From contig JBDTIZ010000130.1 in the NCBI GenBank assembly GCA_039936115.1, forward strand, positions 1 through 20,933: a stretch of 20,933 bases of DNA. The letters are read 5' to 3'. The translations under genes and the position numbers were made by a program. Under the pieces are notes generated by a model, which saw nothing but the letters and a program-made list of their open reading frames with translations, did no database searches and had not been told where the DNA came from. The first letter of the stretch is position 1, and each line of letters opens with the position of its first letter. This document shows positions 14,359-20,933 of this stretch, one piece after another. This DNA comes from DATIJJ01 sp039936115. GTDB lineage: Bacteria; Pseudomonadota; Gammaproteobacteria; DSM-16500.

Positions 14359-14844
14359 ATGAAAAATATAGTTTTAGTTTTACTCTCAGTTCTAATTAGC
14401 GCAACAAGTCAAGCCATGACATCGCAAGATGCGCATGAAGTATTGAATGCACATAACAAATTTCGCGCACAACACAGCGCGCCTAATTTGGTTTGGGATA
14501 CAAAACTTGCAGACTACGCAGAAAGATATGCTAGTAAATGTAAATTCCAACATTCTCATTCTGGTTATGGAGAAAATATTGCAGCAGGCTATCCTTCAAT
14601 CTCTACTGCAATCCGTGCATGGTATGTTGAAGGTGCGAATTATTCATATCACTTGCCTGGATTTTCTTATCACACCGGACATTTCACACAACTCGTCTGG
14701 AAATCTAGTAAAAAATTAGGTTGTGGTTATGCAACCTGTAACGGTAATAATGGCACGCCTGGAAAATATTTAGTATGCGAATACAGTCCAGCAGGAAATA
14801 TTACTAATAGAAATTATTTCAAAGCAAATGTATTACCTTCATAA
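14359..14844 (+). CDS. Secreted CAP/SCP (PR-1-like) domain protein
   Basis: 161 residues. A signal peptide is clear: MKNIVLVLLSVLISATSQA, cleaved around residue 19. The rest is a single CAP domain with its hallmark stretches: LNAHNKFRAQHSAPNLVWD (H32), CKFQHSHSGYGENIA (E72), GHFTQLVWKSSKKLGCGYA (H108) and YLVCEYSPAGN (E141). Cysteines at 61, 122, 127 and 140 could form disulfides after export. This version, with the GHFTQLVW and CEYSPAGN signatures, is closer to eukaryotic PR-1 and venom-allergen proteins than to the usual bacterial YkwD type. CAP proteins bind sterols, lipids or glycans or act extracellularly on a host; the ligand here is unknown. It is 21 bases upstream of a second exported protein and probably co-transcribed with it. 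Confidence 0.88.
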   Translation: MKNIVLVLLSVLISATSQAMTSQDAHEVLNAHNKFRAQHSAPNLVWDTKLADYAERYASKCKFQHSHSGYGENIAAGYPSISTAIRAWYVEGANYSYHLPGFSYHTGHFTQLVWKSSKKLGCGYATCNGNNGTPGKYLVCEYSPAGNITNRNYFKANVLPS

Positions 14845-14865
14845 TAAAATTACTAGGTGATAGCA

Positions 14866-15837
14866 ATGCGTAAAATTTTAATATTATTTCTTAGTTTATG
14901 GTTTACCGTAGGATACGCTAAAAATTTTCAGCTAATTGCTTTGGGAGTCAATGGTGGTATTACTGACGGTAATTTATCGGCTTATTTGATTGCACCATTA
15001 GATGACCCACATTATATTTCGCTCGATGCAGGAACGTTGACGCAAGGCTTAGAACGAGCACACGCAGCACATGCATTTAAATATTCTATCGACACGATGT
15101 TGGCAAACCACATTCCTGTGTATTTAATTTCTCATGCGCATTTGGATCACGTTATTGGATTTGCAATTGCACAACCCATTTTACACAACCAGCAAATTTT
15201 AATGGCTCGTGAAGAAACACTACACGCATTGCAAACACATTTATTTAATTGGTCAGTTTGGGTGAACTTCGGTGATGCTGGTGAAAAACCTACTTTGAAA
15301 TGGCAACATTATCAATCCTTACCGCTATCGCACTGGCAACCTGTACCGAAAACAAATATGAGACTCGAAGCTTTTCCGCTTAATCACGGAAAAGGCTATC
15401 CTTCAACGGCTTTTTTAATCGAATCTCACAATAACTACGTCTTATATTTTGGCGATACAGGTGCAGATCAGATAGAGAAAGACGATAAGATAGAACACAT
15501 CTGGCGCACTATCACACCTTTGATTCAAGAACAGAAATTACGAGCAATATTACTGGAATGTTCTTTTGCTAATTCACAACCCGACACACAATTATTTGGC
15601 CATTTAAAACCTTCGCTTTATTTAAACGAACTTAGACAATTAGCAACACGTGTTGATCCTAAACACCCAAAAACCGCCTTAAAAGGCTTAATTGTGTTTG
15701 TTACCCATATTAAACCAACAGCAGAATCGTTACCTTCTCATCAAACTGCGGATCTTATCTTAGCTGAATTGCAGCAAGGAAATGATTTGGGTGTTGTATT
15801 TGTCGTTCCACAACAAGGGAAAAAATATATTCTTTAA
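14866..15837 (+). CDS. Exported class II 3',5'-cyclic-AMP phosphodiesterase
   Basis: 323 residues from the ATG at 14866, preceded by AGGTG; a GTG nine bases earlier is less likely. A signal peptide (MRKILILFLSLWFTVGYA) suggests export to the periplasm or beyond. The body is the metallo-beta-lactamase-like class II PDE family (yeast PDE1, Vibrio CpdP). Features are ALGVNGGITDGNLSAYLI near the N-terminus, the metal site HAHLDHVIGF (90-99), LNHG (172-175), YFGDTGAD (194-201, D197), LLECSF (229-234) and VTHIKP (279-284, H281). The enzyme hydrolyses 3',5'-cAMP to AMP. It follows the CAP gene closely in the same direction. A periplasmic CpdP is known in Vibrio fischeri; here a role against host cAMP is conceivable but inferred. 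Confidence 0.85.
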   Translation: MRKILILFLSLWFTVGYAKNFQLIALGVNGGITDGNLSAYLIAPLDDPHYISLDAGTLTQGLERAHAAHAFKYSIDTMLANHIPVYLISHAHLDHVIGFAIAQPILHNQQILMAREETLHALQTHLFNWSVWVNFGDAGEKPTLKWQHYQSLPLSHWQPVPKTNMRLEAFPLNHGKGYPSTAFLIESHNNYVLYFGDTGADQIEKDDKIEHIWRTITPLIQEQKLRAILLECSFANSQPDTQLFGHLKPSLYLNELRQLATRVDPKHPKTALKGLIVFVTHIKPTAESLPSHQTADLILAELQQGNDLGVVFVVPQQGKKYIL

Positions 15838-15857
15838 ATTTGTACGGAACGCGCTAC

Positions 15858-17588
15858 TCATTTCTTATGCGTGAATAATTCACTTGAGGAATTCTCTATA
15901 GGCAAGGCCGTTAACGATGGTTGCGTTTTTGGAGTAGCAGAAAATGTTGAAAATGGTATAACTGATGGTGCTTTTGGAATTGACTTCATCTCTTCCGGTG
16001 ATTTAATAACTGCTGCAGCTTTCTCTAATCCTTCAATAAGTTTTATACATTCCTCTCTTAATGGCACATAATTTTCATCGTCTATACTCATCGAATTTAA
16101 AGTATTTATTGAGCTTTCGATCGCCTTAGATTCTTCACCACCTTGGGAACAAATCGTCAGTCTTTGTTTCAGAAAAGCATCTTTTATCATACTAAAAAGA
16201 TCAGGATGCTTTGCGGAAATTTTCTGCATTTCAGCTTCTGATATTTTTGAACAATTAGGATTAAAGATAGTCCATTTATCCCATTGTTTAGCTGAATTAT
16301 AACATTCCGCAGCTAATAGATAACTTTCCATATGCAAATATATATTCGCCCTACAAGCATAAAAATGTGCTATTTTTATAGCGTAGCCAGCTTTCATTTC
16401 TGCGGTATTTTCAGATTGATATTTCTTTATATATGAATTGATAACTACCCGATAATCATGCATAGCTGAATGTGGGTCGCCAACCGAATCATATAAAAAT
16501 GCGCGACGTGCAAGTATGTCCAGACAATCTTCTGAGCCTGCGGGTGTCACTTTAATGGCATTTGAATAAACATCTATAGAATCTCGAAGCTTGCCACTAT
16601 TAAAATATGCATCCGCGCAATTTATTAATACGGATATGTCCACTGGGGAACAATTCCGAGCACACAGTGCAATTGCACATGAATATTGTTCTGCTGCCAA
16701 AGGATAATTCCCAGCATCTAAACTTGTATCGCCTAATGTGATATATTCTTCCTCACTCTTAAGGGTTTCTTTTCTTGGCTTGTCATCTATTTTCATTTCA
16801 GCCGCTTGGCTCAAAAATGCGTAACCTTTAAAATTACTAAGATGTGGTTTACTTTCTGAAAGTAGTGCAATTAAATTTTGGTCCACATTAGGAAGCTTAA
16901 ACTTCTTATACATATTAAATGCATTTTCGATTGCAGCAGCATATTGTGAGCTATCGTGAATAAAACCAGGAACAAGATTTCTGACTAACTCTAGAATAGC
17001 ATCAAAATGTTTAACTAAATCTTGTGCGTTATTGATGGTATCAAATAGCTTTTTTGATTCACCATAAAAAAACAACTCGAAAAATAAGAATGTCATGATA
17101 ACGTGGCCAGTACGACCGGTACCTGCATGACAGTGAACTACTGTTATATTTGTTAAGCTGCGGCCATACAAAAACATTAGTTCATCTATATTTTCTTCTA
17201 CGTCTCCAATTAAATAAGTTCCATCTTCAATAGCAAATCTTGTGATCTGTATGTCGGGAGAAAGAATGTCCATCGTAAACTTATATATCTCACCTACTCT
17301 TGTATACTCAAACTCATCTCTTTTAGTGGAGTATCCATAAGGAATGAAATCATTTTGCATGCCCAGAGCTATAATATTAGTTATATTATTTTTTTGGATA
17401 AATGATTTAAATTGTTTAAGCGCATAATCTGATCCTGGACCTTCACAGGCATATAATTTTGTTGTAATTTTTGTTGCACGATAGACAATATCGGGAGCGA
17501 AAATCGGATGACTTTTTCTCGGTACCACCTGAAAATATTTGGCCGCTATTGGAATACAATCATCTATTAATTTCTGATCTAATGGCAT
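15858..17588 (-). CDS. Protein tyrosine phosphatase plus TPR protein (candidate effector)
   Basis: 576 residues, start supported by GAGG 7 bases before the ATG. The N-terminal 220 or so residues form a cysteine-dependent phosphatase domain. The P-loop is HCHAGTGRTG (152-161) with nucleophile C153 and R159, and a preceding strand NITVV. RFAIEDGTYLIGD (117-129) is a candidate for the general-acid loop (D122 or D129). Residues about 280-440 carry TPR-like helix pairs, for example GDTSLDAGNYPLAAEQYSCA and ADAYFNSGKLRDSIDVYSNA. A Pro/Ser-rich tail ends ENSSSELFTHKK. The HCxAGxGRTG form is typical of eukaryotic PTP, Cdc14 and PTEN families. No signal peptide. It is monocistronic as far as can be seen, with an 11-bp tandem TTAAG box upstream. 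Substrate (phosphoprotein or phosphoinositide) and translocation are inferred. Confidence 0.75.
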   Translation of the reverse strand: MPLDQKLIDDCIPIAAKYFQVVPRKSHPIFAPDIVYRATKITTKLYACEGPGSDYALKQFKSFIQKNNITNIIALGMQNDFIPYGYSTKRDEFEYTRVGEIYKFTMDILSPDIQITRFAIEDGTYLIGDVEENIDELMFLYGRSLTNITVVHCHAGTGRTGHVIMTFLFFELFFYGESKKLFDTINNAQDLVKHFDAILELVRNLVPGFIHDSSQYAAAIENAFNMYKKFKLPNVDQNLIALLSESKPHLSNFKGYAFLSQAAEMKIDDKPRKETLKSEEEYITLGDTSLDAGNYPLAAEQYSCAIALCARNCSPVDISVLINCADAYFNSGKLRDSIDVYSNAIKVTPAGSEDCLDILARRAFLYDSVGDPHSAMHDYRVVINSYIKKYQSENTAEMKAGYAIKIAHFYACRANIYLHMESYLLAAECYNSAKQWDKWTIFNPNCSKISEAEMQKISAKHPDLFSMIKDAFLKQRLTICSQGGEESKAIESSINTLNSMSIDDENYVPLREECIKLIEGLEKAAAVIKSPEEMKSIPKAPSVIPFSTFSATPKTQPSLTALPIENSSSELFTHKK

Positions 17589-17693
17589 TTTGTATCCTCG
17601 AATTGGACGTATTTTCAGAGACTATTATTTTGAATTAATTTTCATTATTTCATGGATCTATATTTGTAATGCGGATTAAGGTATCAGAAAAGT

Positions 17694-17710
17694 CTTAAGA
17701 TTTTATTAAG
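17694..17710 (-). promoter_or_regulatory. CTTAA-N6-CTTAA tandem box (PmrA-like)
   Basis: Read toward the phosphatase/TPR gene the sequence is CTTAATAAAATCTTAAG, two CTTAA units spaced 11 bases. It lies about 105-122 bases upstream of the start, with a further TTAAG at 17676-17680. The Legionella/Coxiella PmrA consensus, from memory, is a tandem cTTAATatT with the same 11-base period. No convincing -10 follows at once. Confidence 0.45.
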
Positions 17711-17727
17711 AACACTTCATTTTGATT

Positions 17728-17750
17728 AAAAAGATAGGTTGAATGACCTA
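17728..17750 (-). terminator. Weak terminator downstream of the nitrilase-like gene
   Basis: On the minus strand TAGGT pairs with ACCTA (17750-17735) around a 6-base loop, followed by TCTTTTT. It lies about 95 bases past the stop of the 597-residue gene and just upstream of the tandem box of the next gene. The stem is only 5 bp. The rest of the gap 17589-17843 shows no gene. Confidence 0.3.
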
Positions 17751-17843
17751 AGCGGAGCCCTCTTCATTAATAAGTATAGCATGTTTCAGTTATAGCAGTT
17801 TAAGGTATTGTTTCGTAACCCGTTGACTCAAATATGATTTACA

Positions 17844-19637
17844 TCAAGATACTTTCATTAACGGTGCATCTTGCTGCGGCATAGTATCATAGCTGGAAGG
17901 GTAAGCTGCGCGGTGCGCTTTAAGCATCTCTTTAAGATCGTTGACTAAGATTTTTATTTCTGATGACACTTCTGAATTAAAAAATAAACCAAAAAAACTT
18001 TTTCGGGGCTGAACAAGCAAAACAAGTTGTGTTTCTAGCCAATCATAAGGTGGAGCTTTATCCTCGGTGATGGATTTAATATTTTCTGACTTAAATCGGT
18101 TGCTAAAATCCTCTAACAACTCACGCTCCCATGAGGTTTCAGCCAATCGAACAATTGTTTCATTTAATTTGTCATTCACTCTGAACTCAAAAGGATAAAG
18201 AGGTTCAAACGGGCCTTTAAGATGTGAGTCGCGATCTAAAATATCCATTTGATAAAGATGAACAGGTTGTGACTGTGCATCAGGATGATTCACAATCAGG
18301 CGAGGGTAAGTGCGAGTATTCGCCTGGACAAACAAATCACCAAAAATTCTTTCTGCTAGTACGCTAACATAGTCTGATAATAGAAAGTGAATAAGAGGTC
18401 TAATACGATTCCGCCCTTCCTCTAAGACAATTGCCGTCGCATGATCTGCACAGACCTCCACCCCAACTTCTAATTCTTCAAATTTAAAAAAATGACTTTC
18501 GGTTCCTGCTTCACAAAGAAAAGGCTCTGTATTATGTGCATCCATAGCGAGAGTATTAGTTTTTTTAAATTTCTGAATATGACTCATATTACTATTTTGA
18601 ATCCTATAGCAATTATTACTATATATTTTGTATTCTGAACCAATACGAGGATCTATTCGATTATTTTGAATTTTACGTAAGGTTTCTTTTGTGTGTCTTG
18701 CCAAAGTAGCTGAATAAATGTAACCATTCGTTTTCATCAGCGTATCATATGAATCATCCATTTTTTTTAATTTCGCCAATAACTTACTTTTATCTTGAGT
18801 TAGATCATAACGATGCTCGGAACTAATGGTGCCAGGAATGATTATCAATTTTGGAAATTTCTGAATTATATTGGCAAGTCCATTTTTGAAATATTTTTTT
18901 AATTTATTATCTAACTGTTTGTCTATCACATATTCACATGCTGTTATTATCCAAGTTGAATCAGGTGCTTTAACAGCAAGTTCTTCGCACGCTTTTTCGA
19001 TACTAAAAAATAAATTGTCTATCTGGTCTTTGGCTGATAATGAAAAATAGCGAGAATAGAATTTATGTGCTCGTTGTTTATTTAAAACAACAATAGCAAG
19101 CTTTCCGTGTTTAATTGCTGGAAGCTTCTTTCGTAACACTTCAACGTCAGCTAAATATTTACTAAAGAATTTTGTTAACGTTGATTTAGCTCTATTTGGG
19201 CTTCTATCTTTAAGTAGGTTTCTGAACTTACAACGTTTATATGCATTTATGAACAATTCAACATCATAAAGATTTTTCAGAGGGCGCGCGAACTCTTGTA
19301 AAAATCGACTCAAAGCCGTAGGGTTTTTATTCTTAGATAGCGTGATGAACTCATCAAGAAATGGATTAATTCCTTTAGTATCTTGAAAACACGTCATTCT
19401 CTCAAAGATGAAATTAACTATTTTTACTTTTTCAGCTTGTATCTCTTTATCAAATTCAAACTTTATAATCTTATAATCAGATCGCAATTCATTATAAAAA
19501 ATTGCTAATAAGCTACCTAGTACCTTTAATTGCAGCGTGTTAGCTTGGATCAGCAACTCATGGGATAATGTGTGTGATTCTTGTTTAATTTCATTACTTT
19601 CATGTGTGTAGCTGGACTTTTCTCTTCTAAAGCTCAT
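17844..19637 (-). CDS. Nitrilase-superfamily-like protein (cryptic E-K-C triad; candidate effector)
   Basis: 597 residues; no family is obvious at first sight. The middle third, however, follows the carbon-nitrogen hydrolase order. DSTWIITACEYVI offers a candidate catalytic Glu (E235), and FPKLIIIPGTI (261-271) fits the following strand. NCYRIQNSN...HIQKFKKT (342-360) offers the Lys (K356-K359). FFKFEELEVGVEVCADHA (383-400) offers the nucleophile C396 in the typical vG.e.CxDH setting. Nitrilase-fold enzymes are amidases, nitrilases or N-acyltransferases acting through Glu-Lys-Cys. The first 180 residues are helical and unassigned, and the last 130 are also unrecognised. No signal peptide. An 11-bp tandem TTAA box and TATATT lie upstream. 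The fold assignment is from motif pattern only. Confidence 0.55.
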   Translation of the reverse strand: MSFRREKSSYTHESNEIKQESHTLSHELLIQANTLQLKVLGSLLAIFYNELRSDYKIIKFEFDKEIQAEKVKIVNFIFERMTCFQDTKGINPFLDEFITLSKNKNPTALSRFLQEFARPLKNLYDVELFINAYKRCKFRNLLKDRSPNRAKSTLTKFFSKYLADVEVLRKKLPAIKHGKLAIVVLNKQRAHKFYSRYFSLSAKDQIDNLFFSIEKACEELAVKAPDSTWIITACEYVIDKQLDNKLKKYFKNGLANIIQKFPKLIIIPGTISSEHRYDLTQDKSKLLAKLKKMDDSYDTLMKTNGYIYSATLARHTKETLRKIQNNRIDPRIGSEYKIYSNNCYRIQNSNMSHIQKFKKTNTLAMDAHNTEPFLCEAGTESHFFKFEELEVGVEVCADHATAIVLEEGRNRIRPLIHFLLSDYVSVLAERIFGDLFVQANTRTYPRLIVNHPDAQSQPVHLYQMDILDRDSHLKGPFEPLYPFEFRVNDKLNETIVRLAETSWERELLEDFSNRFKSENIKSITEDKAPPYDWLETQLVLLVQPRKSFFGLFFNSEVSSEIKILVNDLKEMLKAHRAAYPSSYDTMPQQDAPLMKVS

Positions 19638-19664
19638 TCTTTTTACCTAATTTTGCGATGTTAA

Positions 19665-19670
19665 AATATA
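19665..19670 (-). promoter_or_regulatory. Candidate -10 box of the nitrilase-like gene
   Basis: The minus strand reads TATATT about 30 bases upstream of the start codon and about 10 bases downstream of the tandem TTAA box, a normal geometry for an activated promoter. Confidence 0.4.
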
Positions 19671-19680
19671 ACATGGCAAC

Positions 19681-19697
19681 CTTAATGTATTATTAAA
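19681..19697 (-). promoter_or_regulatory. TTAA-N7-TTAA tandem box (PmrA-like)
   Basis: Read toward the 597-residue gene: TTTAATAATACATTAAG, two TTAA units spaced 11 bases, covering the -35 position relative to TATATT at 19665-19670. It aligns base for base with the box at 17694-17710 over most positions. Confidence 0.45.
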
Positions 19698-19716
19698 TGG
19701 CTTGGTTTGCTGCATG

Positions 19717-19782
19717 AAAAAAGCCAAAAACACGCTAGTTATACGGGATTGCTAAACAATACCTTATGGCTAGTTTTGGCTT
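19717..19782 (-). terminator. Long-loop terminator of the TPR gene
   Basis: On the minus strand AAGCCAAAA (19782-19774) pairs perfectly with TTTTGGCTT (19729-19721), and a run of T follows. CTAG on each side of the loop can add an inner stem with a small bulge. The loop is about 44 bases. It begins 15 bases past the stop codon of the 327-residue gene, so termination of that gene is the simplest reading. Confidence 0.6.
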
Positions 19783-19797
19783 AATTTAAATATAACG

Positions 19798-20781
19798 CTA
19801 ACGATTCGGTTTAGGCGTCGCAGGTTGTTCTTCTGCTGCTTGATATTCTTCAGCTTTTAGCTTGCTTAGTTCTTGTAATGCAAACTCATTGGCAAACCTT
19901 GGCACTTCATAAGATGTAACGACGACCGTCGGATTAACCGTCGTTTGTCCGTTACTATCTGTGCCAAAACTAGCACCACTGCCAAGGCTAGATTTTGTTT
20001 GAGTTCTGTTATCGCTAAGTCCGTGCATAATTGCATCTATCATGCGAGTAGAGGTACTAGGCGTTGGTCTTAAATATTCCCATGGAGATCCATACTCTGG
20101 CCGAACAGTCAGAACAGAAGCGACAGCATGATTTTGTTTGGAAATAGTATCTTTGGGATCAAGTTGTAATGATTTCTCAAAGTTTTGTTTAGCAAGATAT
20201 TGTTTATGACAAAATGCTTTCATATCATCTTGACACAAAGCACGCATAAAATGAGTAACGCCCAATTTATTATAGGGTATAGGATTGTTTGGTTGTATTT
20301 GGATGAGGTGTGTAAATAGTTCCTCCGCCATCTTAAGGTTACCAGACGTTAATTTATAATCACCCAGTTTTTCCGACATAACGTAAGGTTTGTGTCCGTG
20401 AGCAAATGCCCAGGTCCAATGCCGTGCGGAAATATTTTCATATCCCCTTTGTGATAAGTCATTTCCAGATTGCTCATAGATGTTGGCTTCTTCAGCATCA
20501 GGTGTGAAACGAAGCATAACTCGATATTGAATTCTTGCTCTAATTTTTTGTCCATGCTGAAAAGACAACATCCCAGATTGGTATAAATTAGATGGCGTAT
20601 ATCCATTTGCTCTTAAGGTATTTTCGTTAGTCATGACGAAAGCGGCTAAGATTTTAAATGTACCAAATTTTTCTTGTTGTGCAGGATTATTTTTATCTGT
20701 CATGGGCCGTTGTAAGCGGTGCAGAGTGATTGCGGTGGTACCGAGTACAAGCGGGCGCAGTACTTTTCGATTTATTGCCAT
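19798..20781 (-). CDS. TPR-repeat protein of unknown function
   Basis: 327 residues. Residues about 134-220 contain two TPR units: EKLGDYKLTSGNLKMAEELF, then the HLIQIQPNNPIPYNKLGVTH stretch, and later AKQNFEKSLQLDPKDTIS. A pair of cysteines (183, 191) lies between them. The N-terminus (RPLVLGTTAITLHRL) is only weakly hydrophobic and I would not call it a signal peptide. The last 90 residues are Ser/Thr/Pro-rich and probably disordered, ending EEQPATPKPNR. AAGGA precedes the ATG by 8 bases; a strong sigma70 promoter and a terminator frame the gene, so it is a single-gene unit. TPRs bind proteins; the partner is unknown. Unlike the other large genes it lacks an attached enzyme domain. Confidence 0.75.
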   Translation of the reverse strand: MAINRKVLRPLVLGTTAITLHRLQRPMTDKNNPAQQEKFGTFKILAAFVMTNENTLRANGYTPSNLYQSGMLSFQHGQKIRARIQYRVMLRFTPDAEEANIYEQSGNDLSQRGYENISARHWTWAFAHGHKPYVMSEKLGDYKLTSGNLKMAEELFTHLIQIQPNNPIPYNKLGVTHFMRALCQDDMKAFCHKQYLAKQNFEKSLQLDPKDTISKQNHAVASVLTVRPEYGSPWEYLRPTPSTSTRMIDAIMHGLSDNRTQTKSSLGSGASFGTDSNGQTTVNPTVVVTSYEVPRFANEFALQELSKLKAEEYQAAEEQPATPKPNR

Positions 20782-20816
20782 TGGTTATATCCTTATCCTA
20801 AGGCGAAAAAAACGCG

Positions 20817-20845
20817 ATTATACTCATGCGATCATGGATTATCAA
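20817..20845 (-). promoter_or_regulatory. Sigma70 promoter of the TPR gene
   Basis: The minus strand reads TTGATA (20845-20840), a 17-base spacer and TATAAT (20822-20817). This is close to consensus and the best promoter in the window. It lies about 35 bases upstream of the start codon. The remaining bases 20846-20933 show no gene. Confidence 0.75.
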
Positions 20846-20933
20846 GCACATCGACCCTAACTGCGGCTAGCTGATTGATCAATGAAATGAAGCCACTTTC
20901 TGATAGGGTAACTCAACGGGTTCAAAAGCGAAT

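Noticed and set aside
20633..20860. 75-codon plus-strand frame near the right end
   Set aside because: It overlaps the start and promoter of the TPR gene on the other strand and has no ribosome site or family pattern.
17817..20925. AACCCGTTGA near 17817 and its inverted copy near 20914
   Set aside because: Only ten shared bases over 3 kb with no flanking pattern; likely chance.

Overview
The window reads as a chromosomal segment of an AT-rich, host-associated gammaproteobacterium, most likely in the Legionellales (Legionella/Coxiella/Berkiella-type). The reasons are: an APH(9)-type spectinomycin kinase very like the Legionella one as I remember it; several large proteins joining eukaryote-like or effector-type enzyme folds to solenoid repeats; a secreted CAP/PR-1 protein; and 11-bp tandem TTAA-type boxes, resembling PmrA sites, upstream of three of the effector-like genes. 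The genus is an inference. No secretion-system genes lie in the window.

Layout: 1-335 holds a nested inverted repeat and no gene. 336-1220 (+) is a Rossmann/DUF2520 reductase-like protein. 1283-6373 (-) is a 1696-residue multidomain protein with a YopJ/CE-clan-like N-terminus, a GNAT-like middle and a degenerate ankyrin-type solenoid. Across a 324-bp divergent promoter region, 6698-9307 (+) is an 869-residue protein with a MidA-type methyltransferase. 9437-10435 (+) is the APH(9) kinase. 10508-10993 (-) is an unknown 161-residue protein with a Glu-rich tail. 11218-11742 (+) is a SnoaL/NTF2-like protein, followed by a frameshifted membrane-protein remnant (11778-12025).

14205-12029 (-) is a phospholipid cluster resembling E. 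coli ynbAB plus a PlsC acyltransferase: CDP-alcohol phosphatidyltransferase, CdsA-like cytidylyltransferase and acyltransferase. The CdsA-like gene has an in-frame TAA at codon 37, which separates its first membrane helix from the catalytic body. Divergent from this, 14359-15837 (+) is a two-gene unit for exported proteins: a CAP-domain protein and a class II cAMP phosphodiesterase.

17588-15858 (-) is a tyrosine-phosphatase/TPR protein, 19637-17844 (-) is a protein with a cryptic nitrilase-like E-K-C pattern, and 20781-19798 (-) is a TPR protein with a clear sigma70 promoter and a long-loop terminator.

The main story is the clustering of four large genes (1696, 869, 576 and 597 aa), each a different enzyme-like fold plus unrecognised or repeat regions. 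These are candidate translocated effectors. Secretion, regulation and activity are all inferred, not shown by the sequence.
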